20,170 bases of DNA, taken from IMG/VR virus record IMGVR_UViG_3300030388_001233, positions 1-20,170 of that record; one strand, given 5' to 3'. The translations under genes and the position numbers were made by a program. Source of the stretch: a virus. This document shows, in pieces, positions 6,188 through 13,374 of the stretch; positions within the stretch are counted from its first letter, which is position 1; the number at the start of each line of letters is the position of its first letter. The notes under the pieces are model-generated. The model was given only the letters and a program-made list of their open reading frames with translations, searched no databases and was not told the origin of the DNA.

Positions 6188-6480
6188 GCATCCAAGAGCT
6201 TATCAATGCATTACAAAACGCAATCACTGTTCACCATTACGACCCAGAAACGCCAGTGCAAATAGATATGTTGTGTGAGGAAGGTGAAATAATAGTAGAC
6301 ACTTACTGGAATATTTCAGTAGACGCGTCAGCCGTATCTGAGCCGCGATCACTTGCTATTAACGTGGAAACCCTCGACGAACGCGCTTACTGCGACGGTT
6401 GCGACACCATCCTTAATTACAATGAAGGCGACCTTTGTTGTTGGTGCGAGCAACGAGCTAAAGACGAGGAAGAATCATGA
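6184..6480 (+). CDS. Small protein with C-terminal zinc ribbon, 98 aa
   Basis: The N-terminal half (SIQELINALQNAI then PVQIDM) resembles small phage proteins with one helix and a sheet. The C-terminal third has C70-DG-C73 and C85/C86-W-C88, a probable zinc ribbon. It starts in the repeated GAGGACGAATCATGA junction, and its own end is another copy, giving the tail DEEES. No function can be assigned. Confidence 0.7.
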   Translation: MSIQELINALQNAITVHHYDPETPVQIDMLCEEGEIIVDTYWNISVDASAVSEPRSLAINVETLDERAYCDGCDTILNYNEGDLCCWCEQRAKDEEES

Positions 6481-6863
6481 TTACGGTACAAGGTGTAAAA
6501 CTTGACGACCATGAGATTAATACGTACTTCCAAGATTTATCTTACGGATGGACGCAAATTTGCGAATCGTGCAGAAGTAAATTCTCAGAACATGGCATAG
6601 ACCACAATAGCGGTCATGGCATATGTGGTGTGTTTGGTTGCGAAAATGATTCTAACCATTATTTAGACTTTGATAAAAGTGAGGTAGCAGATGACCAGCA
6701 AAGAATCATGAGCTACCAATTAGAACTGTTCCAAACTGTGCATTGTTTAACCTGCGACGGAGTATTCACCGAAAATATTGACCAATTCACCATAATCGAA
6801 AAATGCCCGTACTGCGGCAATGCAGACAAACAACAAACCGTTTACTTAGAGGACGAATCATGA
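6477..6863 (+). CDS. Double zinc-ribbon-like protein, 128 aa
   Basis: Four cysteine pairs are visible: C29/C32, C50/C55, C90/C93 and C110/C113. They probably form two four-cysteine zinc ribbons, with an acidic linker between them. The last pair, KCPYCGN, is typical of rubredoxin-like knuckles. Nucleic-acid or protein binding is likely from the fold class, but no specific role is visible. Start and end both lie in copies of the junction repeat, and the tail reads LEDES. Confidence 0.7.
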   Translation: MITVQGVKLDDHEINTYFQDLSYGWTQICESCRSKFSEHGIDHNSGHGICGVFGCENDSNHYLDFDKSEVADDQQRIMSYQLELFQTVHCLTCDGVFTENIDQFTIIEKCPYCGNADKQQTVYLEDES

Positions 6864-7024
6864 GTATTAAATTTGAGACTAAAACCATCATGCTTGGGGA
6901 CTTTGATAAGCAAGACACTGAAATGCTTTCAGAGATTATTCAATCAGCTCTTAGCGATAAAAGTATCGATCCAGCATCTTTCGCTTTCCATATAGAGGTT
7001 GAGTACACGGAAGACGAATCATGA
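6860..7024 (+). CDS. Hypothetical small acidic protein, 54 aa
   Basis: A short protein (MSIKFETKTIMLGDFDKQ...) with one likely helix around TEMLSEIIQSAL and a C-terminal strand FHIEVEY, ending TEDES. The ATG at 6860 has GAGGAC eight bases upstream and overlaps the previous stop. The upstream part of this frame is a shadow of the zinc-ribbon gene. No family recognised. Confidence 0.65.
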   Translation: MSIKFETKTIMLGDFDKQDTEMLSEIIQSALSDKSIDPASFAFHIEVEYTEDES

Positions 7025-7191
7025 GCACATACGAAGCATGGGTTACAGGTGTAGTAGGCAGACATGTAACAGTCGAAGCCAAAAATCAAGAAGCCGCTGA
7101 AATCGAAGCAATACGAGAGTTTAGCGCGCTAGTCGGAACAGAGTGCGACGTTGAAGTCGAAGACATTGAAGAAGTAGGAGAAGAGTCATGA
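7021..7191 (+). CDS. DpnD/PcfM-like small protein, 56 aa
   Basis: MSTYEAWVTGVVGRHVTVEA, then KNQEAAEIEAIREF and CDVEVEDIEEV. The layout is the same as for the product of 6020-6187: two strands, an Ala/Glu helix, and an acidic strand. I read the two as distant paralogues in the DpnD/PcfM-like class. Ribosome binding site GAAGACG at 7010-7016. It ends in a degenerate junction (GGAGAAGAGTCATGA), giving the tail GEES. Confidence 0.65.
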   Translation: MSTYEAWVTGVVGRHVTVEAKNQEAAEIEAIREFSALVGTECDVEVEDIEEVGEES

Positions 7192-7346
7192 CCCTACAAG
7201 AAACTATAGATGCGTGCGACAAATTACGGGAAGAATCAGAAGGCGTAGGGCTATCTGATTCATTAGTCCAAATCGTTGAGTTTGCTTACTGGAAAGGATA
7301 CAACAAAATGTTCTTCAAAGCCTACATAACCGAGGACGAATCATGA
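7188..7346 (+). CDS. Hypothetical small protein, 52 aa
   Basis: A short helical protein (MTLQETIDACDKLREESEG..., then LVQIVEFAYWKGYNKMF). It is bounded by ATGA overlaps on both sides and ends ITEDES from the repeated junction. I rely on the perfect coupling on both sides and the absence of another frame; no family is recognised. Confidence 0.6.
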   Translation: MTLQETIDACDKLREESEGVGLSDSLVQIVEFAYWKGYNKMFFKAYITEDES

Positions 7347-7600
7347 ATACCCCTCGCTATCCAGTCTTCATTGAAGTAAGAACAACAGCAGCACTGCGTG
7401 ACAAAATTGCTGACGAATACCCCGAGCATACTTATACTAATCCGCATCAACCCGAAGTGTTACTCGACACTATTAATATTGAAACCGATGAAGACGTTGA
7501 AACGCTTCGCAAAACATTAAACATGCCCAGCGATGAATTCGATCGATTAGAAAATGTCAACGATATCTGCGGCTGTGGAACTTTTATTTTATTTTATTAA
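7343..7600 (+). CDS. Hypothetical protein, 85 aa
   Basis: The start overlaps the previous stop within a junction repeat (GAGGACGAATCATGA). The product has a beta-type N-terminus (YPVFIEVRTTAALRDKIADEYP), an acidic middle and a C-terminal CGCGTFILFY. Unlike its neighbours it does not end in -DES: its stop comes 12 bases before the next start, and a complete junction repeat lies in the gap. No family recognised. Confidence 0.65.
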   Translation: MNTPRYPVFIEVRTTAALRDKIADEYPEHTYTNPHQPEVLLDTINIETDEDVETLRKTLNMPSDEFDRLENVNDICGCGTFILFY

Positions 7601-7612
7601 AGAGGACGAATC

Positions 7613-7813
7613 ATGAACGACGAAGACACACCTATTGTAGTCCCATTAGACAGCATGCTTTGGACATTACAAACGCTCGCTGACGCATTTGCATTAGAAC
7701 CTAAAAGAAAAATTAAGGGCAAAGAAATATCAGAAATAATCTTAACCGCAAAAACCGCGCTCGAAAAAGACTTTACAGAACAATGGATCGCCACTCACCG
7801 AGGAATACACTAA
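7613..7813 (+). CDS. Hypothetical protein, 66 aa
   Basis: Starts in a junction repeat (GAGGACGAATCATGA at 7603-7617) that here is not part of an upstream coding frame. The product has helices around SMLWTLQTLADAFAL and ISEIILTAKTALEKDF. It is soluble, has no cysteines, and is unrecognised. Confidence 0.65.
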   Translation: MNDEDTPIVVPLDSMLWTLQTLADAFALEPKRKIKGKEISEIILTAKTALEKDFTEQWIATHRGIH

Positions 7814-7815
7814 TC

Positions 7816-8001
7816 ATGAACCGTATGCCGTGCAGCATCAGCGACGACCCTTACAACGACTACAGCGATTTCGTAGAAGAGCAGGGCGTTTACAAACCAT
7901 TCTTACCACCCAATCCCGATGACGAACGTGACGTGCAATTTGCACTAAACATAGGACTCGGACCGTTAATAACCCCTCACGTAAATGACAAAAACTGTTG
8001 A
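7816..8001 (+). CDS. Hypothetical protein, 61 aa
   Basis: I chose the ATG at 7816 (context ACTAATCATGA), two bases after the previous stop. The ribosome binding site is the weak CCGAGGAAT at 7799-7806. The reading from 7783 overlaps the previous gene. The product is acidic and rich in D, P and Y (SDDPYNDYSDF). It is the last member of the coupled small-gene run, and an operator-bearing promoter follows it. Confidence 0.6.
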   Translation: MNRMPCSISDDPYNDYSDFVEEQGVYKPFLPPNPDDERDVQFALNIGLGPLITPHVNDKNC

Positions 8002-8026
8002 GCTAAAGTATTAGTAATGGTAATAT
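7998..8026 (+). promoter_or_regulatory. Promoter with embedded operator before DUF3310/polymerase unit
   Basis: TTGAGC (7998-8003), 17 bases, TAATAT (8021-8026). The operator TATTAGTAATGGTAATA covers 8009-8025, filling most of the spacer and the -10. A second half-like copy (TTACTAATA, 8036-8044) lies downstream. The geometry is identical to the site at 14975-15003, including the 11-base distance from the -35 start to the operator start. Confidence 0.6.
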
Positions 8027-8060
8027 TTATAACTGTTACTAATACTACTAGGAAAGTTCA

Positions 8061-8366
8061 ATGTCACTAGATAACGCCACACCATCAGAGTGGGACAAAA
8101 TGTCAAAGAAGCATGCTCAGGTTGAGCAATATACAGACCCTTACGATATCCAAGTCAATGTAGAACAACCTCCTCATTACAATCAAGGCGCCATTGAGTG
8201 CATTGACTATCTAAAAGATAGCCTTGGGGAAGGGTTCACAGACTACCTCGAAGGAAGCATTAAAAAATACCTTCACAGGTTCCGTTACAAAAAGAAACCC
8301 ATCGAAGACCTACGCAAAGCGCGTTGGTATCTCGAGCGATTAATAAGCGAAGAGCTTAACAAATAA
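8061..8366 (+). CDS. DUF3310 family phage protein, 101 aa
   Basis: The core QPPHYNQGAIECIDYLKDSLGEGF, then YLEGSIKKYLHRFRYKKK and DLRKARWYLERL match the DUF3310 (SaV-like) signature of PxHY, G-x-x-E, K-Y-x-x-R and DLxKAxWYL. This family is widespread in phages, commonly near nucleotide-metabolism and replication genes, and its biochemical role is not established. AGGAAAG at 8050-8056 is the ribosome binding site. It is the first gene after the operator-bearing promoter and heads the unit leading to DNA polymerase and CsrA. Confidence 0.85.
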   Translation: MSLDNATPSEWDKMSKKHAQVEQYTDPYDIQVNVEQPPHYNQGAIECIDYLKDSLGEGFTDYLEGSIKKYLHRFRYKKKPIEDLRKARWYLERLISEELNK

Positions 8367-8388
8367 ATCAGCCATCTAGGAGGATGCA

Positions 8389-8592
8389 ATGGAAACCAAC
8401 GAATACTTCGAAAAAATCAAAGATTTAGATCCCTACACGACGTCACCAGAGTTCCCGACGTACACAACCGTCTGGCTGCAATCTAACATGCCTGCTACTT
8501 ACTCTGAGTTAAAACACAAATTCAAAGAAATAGAGTCTGAAATCATGGCCAGGCATGAATCTAACGATCCTCAACTGAGATTACCTTTTTAA
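8389..8592 (+). CDS. Hypothetical protein, 67 aa
   Basis: Strong ribosome binding site AGGAGG at 8379-8384, five bases before the ATG. The product is a soluble protein with a helical C-terminal half (SELKHKFKEIESEIMARHE) and no family I recognise. Its stop overlaps the next start (TAATG). Confidence 0.65.
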   Translation: METNEYFEKIKDLDPYTTSPEFPTYTTVWLQSNMPATYSELKHKFKEIESEIMARHESNDPQLRLPF

Positions 8593-8762
8593 TGTCTATA
8601 GGCCATACGTGTAAAAATGCGGCCATCCGCAAAAAAATTAACGACCAAGTAAACGACTTTGTTAAAGCAGGCGGTGAAATCATAACGCTACCGTTCGGCA
8701 TTCGTAAAGAAGACAAAGTAAATTACAACAGTCACGCGCCAAAATATAAGACAAAAAAATAG
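8592..8762 (+). CDS. Small basic protein, 56 aa
   Basis: The ATG at 8592 shares its first base with the previous stop (TAATG). The product is rich in Lys and Asn (AAIRKKINDQVNDFVKAGG, then a KYKTKK tail). It ends 12 bases before DNA polymerase. The reading KAGGEIITLPFG resembles small phage proteins found just upstream of polymerase genes. A nucleic-acid-binding role is conceivable from charge only. Confidence 0.6.
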   Translation: MSIGHTCKNAAIRKKINDQVNDFVKAGGEIITLPFGIRKEDKVNYNSHAPKYKTKK

Positions 8763-8774
8763 GACTTTCAATAC

Positions 8775-10580
8775 ATGGATTTAATCACCTTAGATTTTGA
8801 AACCTACTACTCTGCTAAATACAGCCTCACCAAACTAACAACAATGGACTACGTTAACGGTCCAGAGTTTAAAGTGTGGGGCGTTGGCATCAAGATAAAT
8901 CATGATGACACAGAGTGGTACGGCGAAGACGATGCACAAGCAGCTATCGACGAGATCGATTGGAGCAACGCCTCCCTTATCTGTCACAACACCCCCTTTG
9001 ACGGCTATATATTAACCCGCTATTACAAACACATACCTAAATACTATATAGATACCGCAGCTATGTCGCGCGCGTTAGCCCCAGGTAAGTCTGCACGACT
9101 CAAAGATTGCGCAGTTCGCGTCTTTCCAGATGACGATACCATGCGTAAAGGCGACGAGCTCATGGATGCTAAAGGTATCTGGGATCTTGACGACGAACAA
9201 GAAGAGTCTCTTGCAGGCTATTGCATACAAGACGTCGACTTAACATACGCATTGTACAATCAAATGTATACTCAAATGCCTAAAAGCGAAATGGATCTAA
9301 TCGACATGACGTGTCGCATGTTCTGCGAACCAAAGCTAATCGCGAACCGTGAAGCGTTAATCAAATTCCGTGACGATACGATCGCAATTAGTGAAGCAGC
9401 TATTGCTGCAGCAGACATCGATCGCAAGATACTTAGCTCTAATAAACAGTTTGCAGAGCACCTCTATACTATGGGTCTTGTACCCCCCATCAAAGTCAGC
9501 CCAACTACCGGCAAAAATATCCCTGCGTTAGGCAAAAATGACAAAGCGTTTACTCAAATGCAGCAGATGTATCCGCAATTTGAACACGTGTGGGCAGGGC
9601 GCAAAGCAGTAAAGAGCCGCATCAACGAGACCAGGGCGCAGCGCTTCATCGACGCAACGCACGATGACGGCACAATCTCTGTACCGTTGCGTTATTACGC
9701 AGCTCACACAGGCCGCTTCGGCGGTACAGAAAAGATCAACATGCAAAACATGCCACGCAAATCTCCGTTACGCTTAGCGTTGCAAGCACCCCCAGGCAAG
9801 CTTGTCTTTGTCGCTGACTTGTCAAACATCGAAGCGCGCATGCTTGCATGGTTAGCTGACGAACAAAGCTTGTTGCAGCAGTTTAGAGACGGCGACGACG
9901 TCTATTCCAACCTTGCTACAGACATCTATGGCAGACCTATCAATAAGGATTGCGACCCGTTAGAACGGTTCGTCGGTAAAGTTGCAATGCTTGGCCTTGG
10001 CTACGGCATGGGCGCAAACAAATTCCAAGCAACACTCGAAGCTGGCGCTATGGGCCCACCCATGAAGTTCAGCACTAGCGAAGCGTTTGACGTAGTCAGT
10101 ACTTACCGTACTACCTACGCAGGCGTACCAAGTTTATGGAGCAAACTTGAAACTAAGTTAGCTAATACTATTAACCCAGCTTACCAAGAAGATTGGCAGT
10201 GCTTGTCTTTTGCATCACAAAAGATCGGCTTGCCCAACGGTTTATCACTTCATTACGACAAATTGCGTTATGAAGGCGGTAAACTGACCTATGATTCGCG
10301 CGCCACAGAAACCACCTGGGGCGGACGTATCACAGAAAACGTTGTACAAGCGCTATCTCGGCTTATTGTAACGGACGCAATGTTACGAATAGCTGCTGAC
10401 GACACGCTAGACGCGGAAGTCGTGTTAACAGTTCACGATGAAATTGTTTTAATTAGCAATGCTAATGAACCAGATGCTACAATGGATAAGTTAATCACTC
10501 ACATGTGCACACCCCCCGCATGGGCTTTAGATCTACCCCTAGATGCCGAAGGCGGATATGACACAAGTTACAGTAAATAA
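8775..10580 (+). CDS. Phage family A DNA polymerase with 3'-5' exonuclease, 601 aa
   Basis: Replicative Pol I-type polymerase. The N-terminal DEDDy exonuclease has D7 and E9 (LDFET), H71-N72 and D76 (CHNTPFD), and Y149/D153 (YCIQD). The polymerase domain shows motif A from D348 (DLSNIEARMLAWLAD), motif B around KVAMLGLGYGMGANKF, and motif C V553-H-D-E556. It lacks the 5'-3' exonuclease domain of cellular Pol I, which fits its length and is usual in phages. Motif A has Asn where most Pol I enzymes have Gln, while IEAR is the common phage form. The ATG at 8775 follows AGGACTTTCAATAC (AGGA at 8761-8764). It should synthesise phage DNA together with the primase-helicase encoded at 10824. CsrA follows after three bases. 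Confidence 0.96.
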   Translation: MDLITLDFETYYSAKYSLTKLTTMDYVNGPEFKVWGVGIKINHDDTEWYGEDDAQAAIDEIDWSNASLICHNTPFDGYILTRYYKHIPKYYIDTAAMSRALAPGKSARLKDCAVRVFPDDDTMRKGDELMDAKGIWDLDDEQEESLAGYCIQDVDLTYALYNQMYTQMPKSEMDLIDMTCRMFCEPKLIANREALIKFRDDTIAISEAAIAAADIDRKILSSNKQFAEHLYTMGLVPPIKVSPTTGKNIPALGKNDKAFTQMQQMYPQFEHVWAGRKAVKSRINETRAQRFIDATHDDGTISVPLRYYAAHTGRFGGTEKINMQNMPRKSPLRLALQAPPGKLVFVADLSNIEARMLAWLADEQSLLQQFRDGDDVYSNLATDIYGRPINKDCDPLERFVGKVAMLGLGYGMGANKFQATLEAGAMGPPMKFSTSEAFDVVSTYRTTYAGVPSLWSKLETKLANTINPAYQEDWQCLSFASQKIGLPNGLSLHYDKLRYEGGKLTYDSRATETTWGGRITENVVQALSRLIVTDAMLRIAADDTLDAEVVLTVHDEIVLISNANEPDATMDKLITHMCTPPAWALDLPLDAEGGYDTSYSK

Positions 10581-10583
10581 ACT

Positions 10584-10772
10584 ATGTCCAGATTAGTACT
10601 GACTCGCAAACTAAACGAAGAAATAGTCATTCATAATGACGACGGCGTCTTAGCGAATATCAAAATATCAAGGATTGATCGCAACCAGGTTAGGATAACA
10701 TTTGAAGCGGACAATGCTGTTAAAATAGATAGACAAGAAATCTTCGATAAGACGCTTTTTCTACAAAAATAA
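10584..10772 (+). CDS. csrA: Phage-encoded CsrA/RsmA-like RNA-binding regulator, 62 aa
   Basis: MSRLVLTRKLNEEIVI, ANIKISRIDRNQVRITFEA and AVKIDRQEIF reproduce the CsrA pattern. The N-terminal RNA-contact residues L6-T7-R8 and R50 (equivalent to E. coli L4-T5-R6 and R44) are present. CsrA dimers bind GGA in hairpin loops, often over ribosome binding sites, and repress translation or alter message stability. This copy is slightly longer than the bacterial protein, with an insertion around NDDGV. It starts three bases after the polymerase stop without a clear ribosome binding site, so it is probably translationally coupled. Targets could be phage messages with GGA-rich leaders (2080, 8379, 10812) or host messages. 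Which of these applies cannot be told here. Confidence 0.92.
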   Translation: MSRLVLTRKLNEEIVIHNDDGVLANIKISRIDRNQVRITFEADNAVKIDRQEIFDKTLFLQK

Positions 10773-10773
10773 A

Positions 10774-10790
10774 TATTAGTATCCCTAATA
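10774..10790. promoter_or_regulatory. Operator-like palindrome before primase-helicase
   Basis: TATTAGTATCCCTAATA, a member of the seven-site family, in the 51-base gap between csrA and the primase-helicase. The left half is perfect and the right half keeps CTAATA. A TATATT at 10797-10802 could be a -10, but no good -35 was found. Confidence 0.6.
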
Positions 10791-10823
10791 CTATGTTATA
10801 TTTTAGTCTCTGTAGGAGGAGCC

Positions 10824-13325
10824 ATGCAATTAACATTTTTAGAAGCCGTCAACGGACAACGGCTAAGCAAACGACACTGTCCTAAAAATGGGTTTACCCC
10901 ATATCCGCACGTCAAAAACGTTACATCGTACGAGCATGAGATACCATTAGATAACGCTGGCTTAGCAATGCTTGAGCAGCTTATCAATGATCATGCCAGT
11001 ACAGGTCATTGCCTACTCAAAGGAGACCTCAAACGTCCTTTACAAAACGAGTCGCGAGCCGGGAAGACTAACCGTGTTGCGTACTCCAATCTACTTGTAC
11101 TCGACATCGACGGCATTAAACTGCCTGGGCATACAAACCCAAAGACGTTTTCTAACACCGATGTCAGTAAGCTAGCAAAACAAGTTATGCGTGAGCTACC
11201 ACCAACAGTGCAAGACTGCAGCTTCGTTGCGCAAGCATCAGCCAGTCTCGGCCTTAAAGGTGAGAAAGTATCACTACATATCTTTATCCTGCTAAAAACT
11301 GCGTTACCTGCTAAAGCAGTAAAGCTGTGGCTACAGAATGCGAATTTTGAATCGCAGCTCTTTAGTTCACAACTAGAGTTATCATCTAACGGACATTCAT
11401 TAAAATACCCATTAGACGTCAGCGTTGCTGACAACTCGAAACTTATCTTCATCGCTCCTCCTACGTTTGAAGATGAAACCCACGATCCGTTCAGTTCCCC
11501 TGCTGATCGGGTCGTGCGCGTTTCTGGGATTAGCGATACATTAGACCTTGCAGCATTAATGGCTGACATCAGCCCAGAAGTTGTCTATCAAAAAAGCAAC
11601 GATCATAAAAACAAGCTGCGTGTATTACGCGGGTTTAATGCAAAGAAAGAACGATTAACTATTGCTACTGTAGACAACAAGTCAGAAGAGATCCTAACTA
11701 ACCCTGATCGTATGTCTATTAATATAACTGACGATACAAACCCTCCGTACATTCGATGTAACGTTAACGGCGGAGACAGCAACGCGTATTACTTTAAACT
11801 CGAAGACCCCACCTATATGTTTAACTTTAAAGGTGAACCTATTTGGTCTATCGAGCTAGCAGATCCTGACTTCTATAAGTCACTGTATGACCATTACCAA
11901 GAAGAAATGGCTAAAGAGGGAAGAGCACACTACCCAGTATCTATGCGTGATTACGACACCGATACGTATTACAACGGCGTGTTTGATCCTAACTTAAACC
12001 AATTCTCTACAGAATTTCCGTTAACACCTTGTTCATCAGCTAGCATCGAAGGCTTCATGCGATCTCATGGTCGCACTAAACCAGACTACGTACCTGATGC
12101 AAAAGTATACTTTGATCCAACATGTTCAAACGACGCAGTTAACTTAGCTACCGTGCCGTACTCTATAAACATGTTCCGTAAAACAGAATATATGTTATCG
12201 GACCGTGAACACGAAGCGTTAAGCGTAGGTGACTCTCCACAAATCGCTGCTTCGTGCCCGCTGATATACAAACTGCTCACCCACATCTTAGGCGGGCAGT
12301 CCCTTGAAGTAGAACACTTTACCAACTGGCTAGCTTATATCTTTCAGACCAGGAAAAAAGCACAAACAGCTTGGCTACTACAAGGCGTACCAGGCACTGG
12401 CAAAGGTATCTTCTACACTAAAGTACTCAGACCTCTATTTGGAGTATCACATGTGCCTATGCGAACACTACAAAGCATTGAAGAACAATTTAACCTTTAC
12501 ATGCGTCAAGCACTCTTTCTTGTAGTTGATGAGTTCCACATGGCGTCAGCCAGTGCAGGCACTATGAAAATTGCTGACAAATTAAAATCAAACATCACTG
12601 ACCCTACTTTAACGATTCGCGCTATGCGATCTAACCAAGCAGAAGTACCTAACTTTACAAACTATATCTTTCTTACTAACCGGCCTGACGCCGTTAAGAT
12701 CGAAGAAGGAGACAGACGATACAACATTGCTCCAAGACAAGAGCAGAAGTTAGAAGCCGTGTACCCTGAAGTAATAGCACAAATCGGCGGTATCGAAGCT
12801 GAACTGCCTGTATTTGCCGCTATTCTTAACCACTTCAAAGTAGTAGAACAACTTGTACATACACCTATAGCTAACAACGCTAAAGCACAGATGGCCCAAG
12901 TAACTATGTCTGTTATGGAAGAGTTCTTTGCCGCAGTCAAACACGGCAACCTAGAATTCTTTATAGATATCTTAGATATCGAATTAACAAATGTTATGCA
13001 AGGCCAAGAAATAACTTCAGCACAACGCTTTGTAAAACAATGGATTGCTGAATCACAGTGGCCCCACTCAGTTATCCCACTAGAGCACTTGCGACTAGTG
13101 TATGGCGTCCTTACAGACCATCGCTTATCGCAACGCGAGTTCCAAAAGAAAGCCGAGCGCTGCGGTATTGTTAAAGAACGTAAACGAATATTTGGCGTAA
13201 CTGGATCGTCCTCTAACGGAGTTTGGGGCGTTGTTACATCTTGGGAAACTAACCGACTTACTCTCGAAGAAATTACTGATAAATACTTCGATGCCAAAGA
13301 TAAAAAACTACTTGTTGCAGCGTAA
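10824..13325 (+). CDS. Primase (AEP-like) fused to SF3/D5-type helicase, 833 aa
   Basis: The N-terminal region resembles an archaeo-eukaryotic primase/PrimPol: D94-I-D96 in LVLDIDG, followed by S150-L-H152 in KVSLHIFILL. The C-terminal part is an SF3-like helicase of the kind found in phage replication proteins (DUF5906). Its Walker A, GVPGTGKG, is near residue 520-527. Its Walker B, FLVVDEFHM, is near 567. It also has an NYIFLTNRPDAV sensor motif and a downstream GDRRYNI arginine motif. A phage protein of this type primes and unwinds DNA for the polymerase encoded upstream. A strong ribosome binding site, TAGGAGGAGCC, lies just before the ATG, and an operator-like palindrome lies 34 bases upstream. 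The middle 250-480 region is unassigned. The AEP reading rests on two short motifs and is less certain than the helicase. Confidence 0.9.
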   Translation: MQLTFLEAVNGQRLSKRHCPKNGFTPYPHVKNVTSYEHEIPLDNAGLAMLEQLINDHASTGHCLLKGDLKRPLQNESRAGKTNRVAYSNLLVLDIDGIKLPGHTNPKTFSNTDVSKLAKQVMRELPPTVQDCSFVAQASASLGLKGEKVSLHIFILLKTALPAKAVKLWLQNANFESQLFSSQLELSSNGHSLKYPLDVSVADNSKLIFIAPPTFEDETHDPFSSPADRVVRVSGISDTLDLAALMADISPEVVYQKSNDHKNKLRVLRGFNAKKERLTIATVDNKSEEILTNPDRMSINITDDTNPPYIRCNVNGGDSNAYYFKLEDPTYMFNFKGEPIWSIELADPDFYKSLYDHYQEEMAKEGRAHYPVSMRDYDTDTYYNGVFDPNLNQFSTEFPLTPCSSASIEGFMRSHGRTKPDYVPDAKVYFDPTCSNDAVNLATVPYSINMFRKTEYMLSDREHEALSVGDSPQIAASCPLIYKLLTHILGGQSLEVEHFTNWLAYIFQTRKKAQTAWLLQGVPGTGKGIFYTKVLRPLFGVSHVPMRTLQSIEEQFNLYMRQALFLVVDEFHMASASAGTMKIADKLKSNITDPTLTIRAMRSNQAEVPNFTNYIFLTNRPDAVKIEEGDRRYNIAPRQEQKLEAVYPEVIAQIGGIEAELPVFAAILNHFKVVEQLVHTPIANNAKAQMAQVTMSVMEEFFAAVKHGNLEFFIDILDIELTNVMQGQEITSAQRFVKQWIAESQWPHSVIPLEHLRLVYGVLTDHRLSQREFQKKAERCGIVKERKRIFGVTGSSSNGVWGVVTSWETNRLTLEEITDKYFDAKDKKLLVAA

Positions 13326-13328
13326 AAC

Positions 13329-13345
13329 TATTAGCTATACTAATA
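13329..13345. promoter_or_regulatory. Operator-like palindrome before nuclease gene
   Basis: TATTAGCTATACTAATA, with both outer halves perfect (TATTAG and CTAATA). It contains TATACT (13336-13341), five of six matches to a -10 box. A further half site, TATTAGTAT, starts at 13354 and runs toward the AGGA ribosome binding site. Confidence 0.65.
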
Positions 13346-13374
13346 CTTCAGTTTATTAGTATCTAGGATTATAT

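Larger units (their letters stand above)
6008..7617 (+). repeat. Recurring gene-junction repeat GAGGAYGAATCATGA
   Basis: Near-identical 15-mers ending in ATGA sit at 6008-6022, 6173-6187, 6466-6480, 6849-6863, 7010-7024, 7177-7191 (most diverged), 7332-7346 and 7603-7617. Each supplies the ribosome binding site (GAGGA), the last codons of the upstream gene (E-D/E-E-S) and the overlapping stop and start. At 7603-7617 the repeat is kept although the upstream frame has already ended, so the DNA or RNA element itself, not the peptide tail, appears to be conserved. Confidence 0.85.

Noticed and set aside
11006-13297. Long minus-strand frames opposite the primase-helicase
   Set aside because: Ser/Cys-rich shadows of a strongly supported helicase gene, without start signals.
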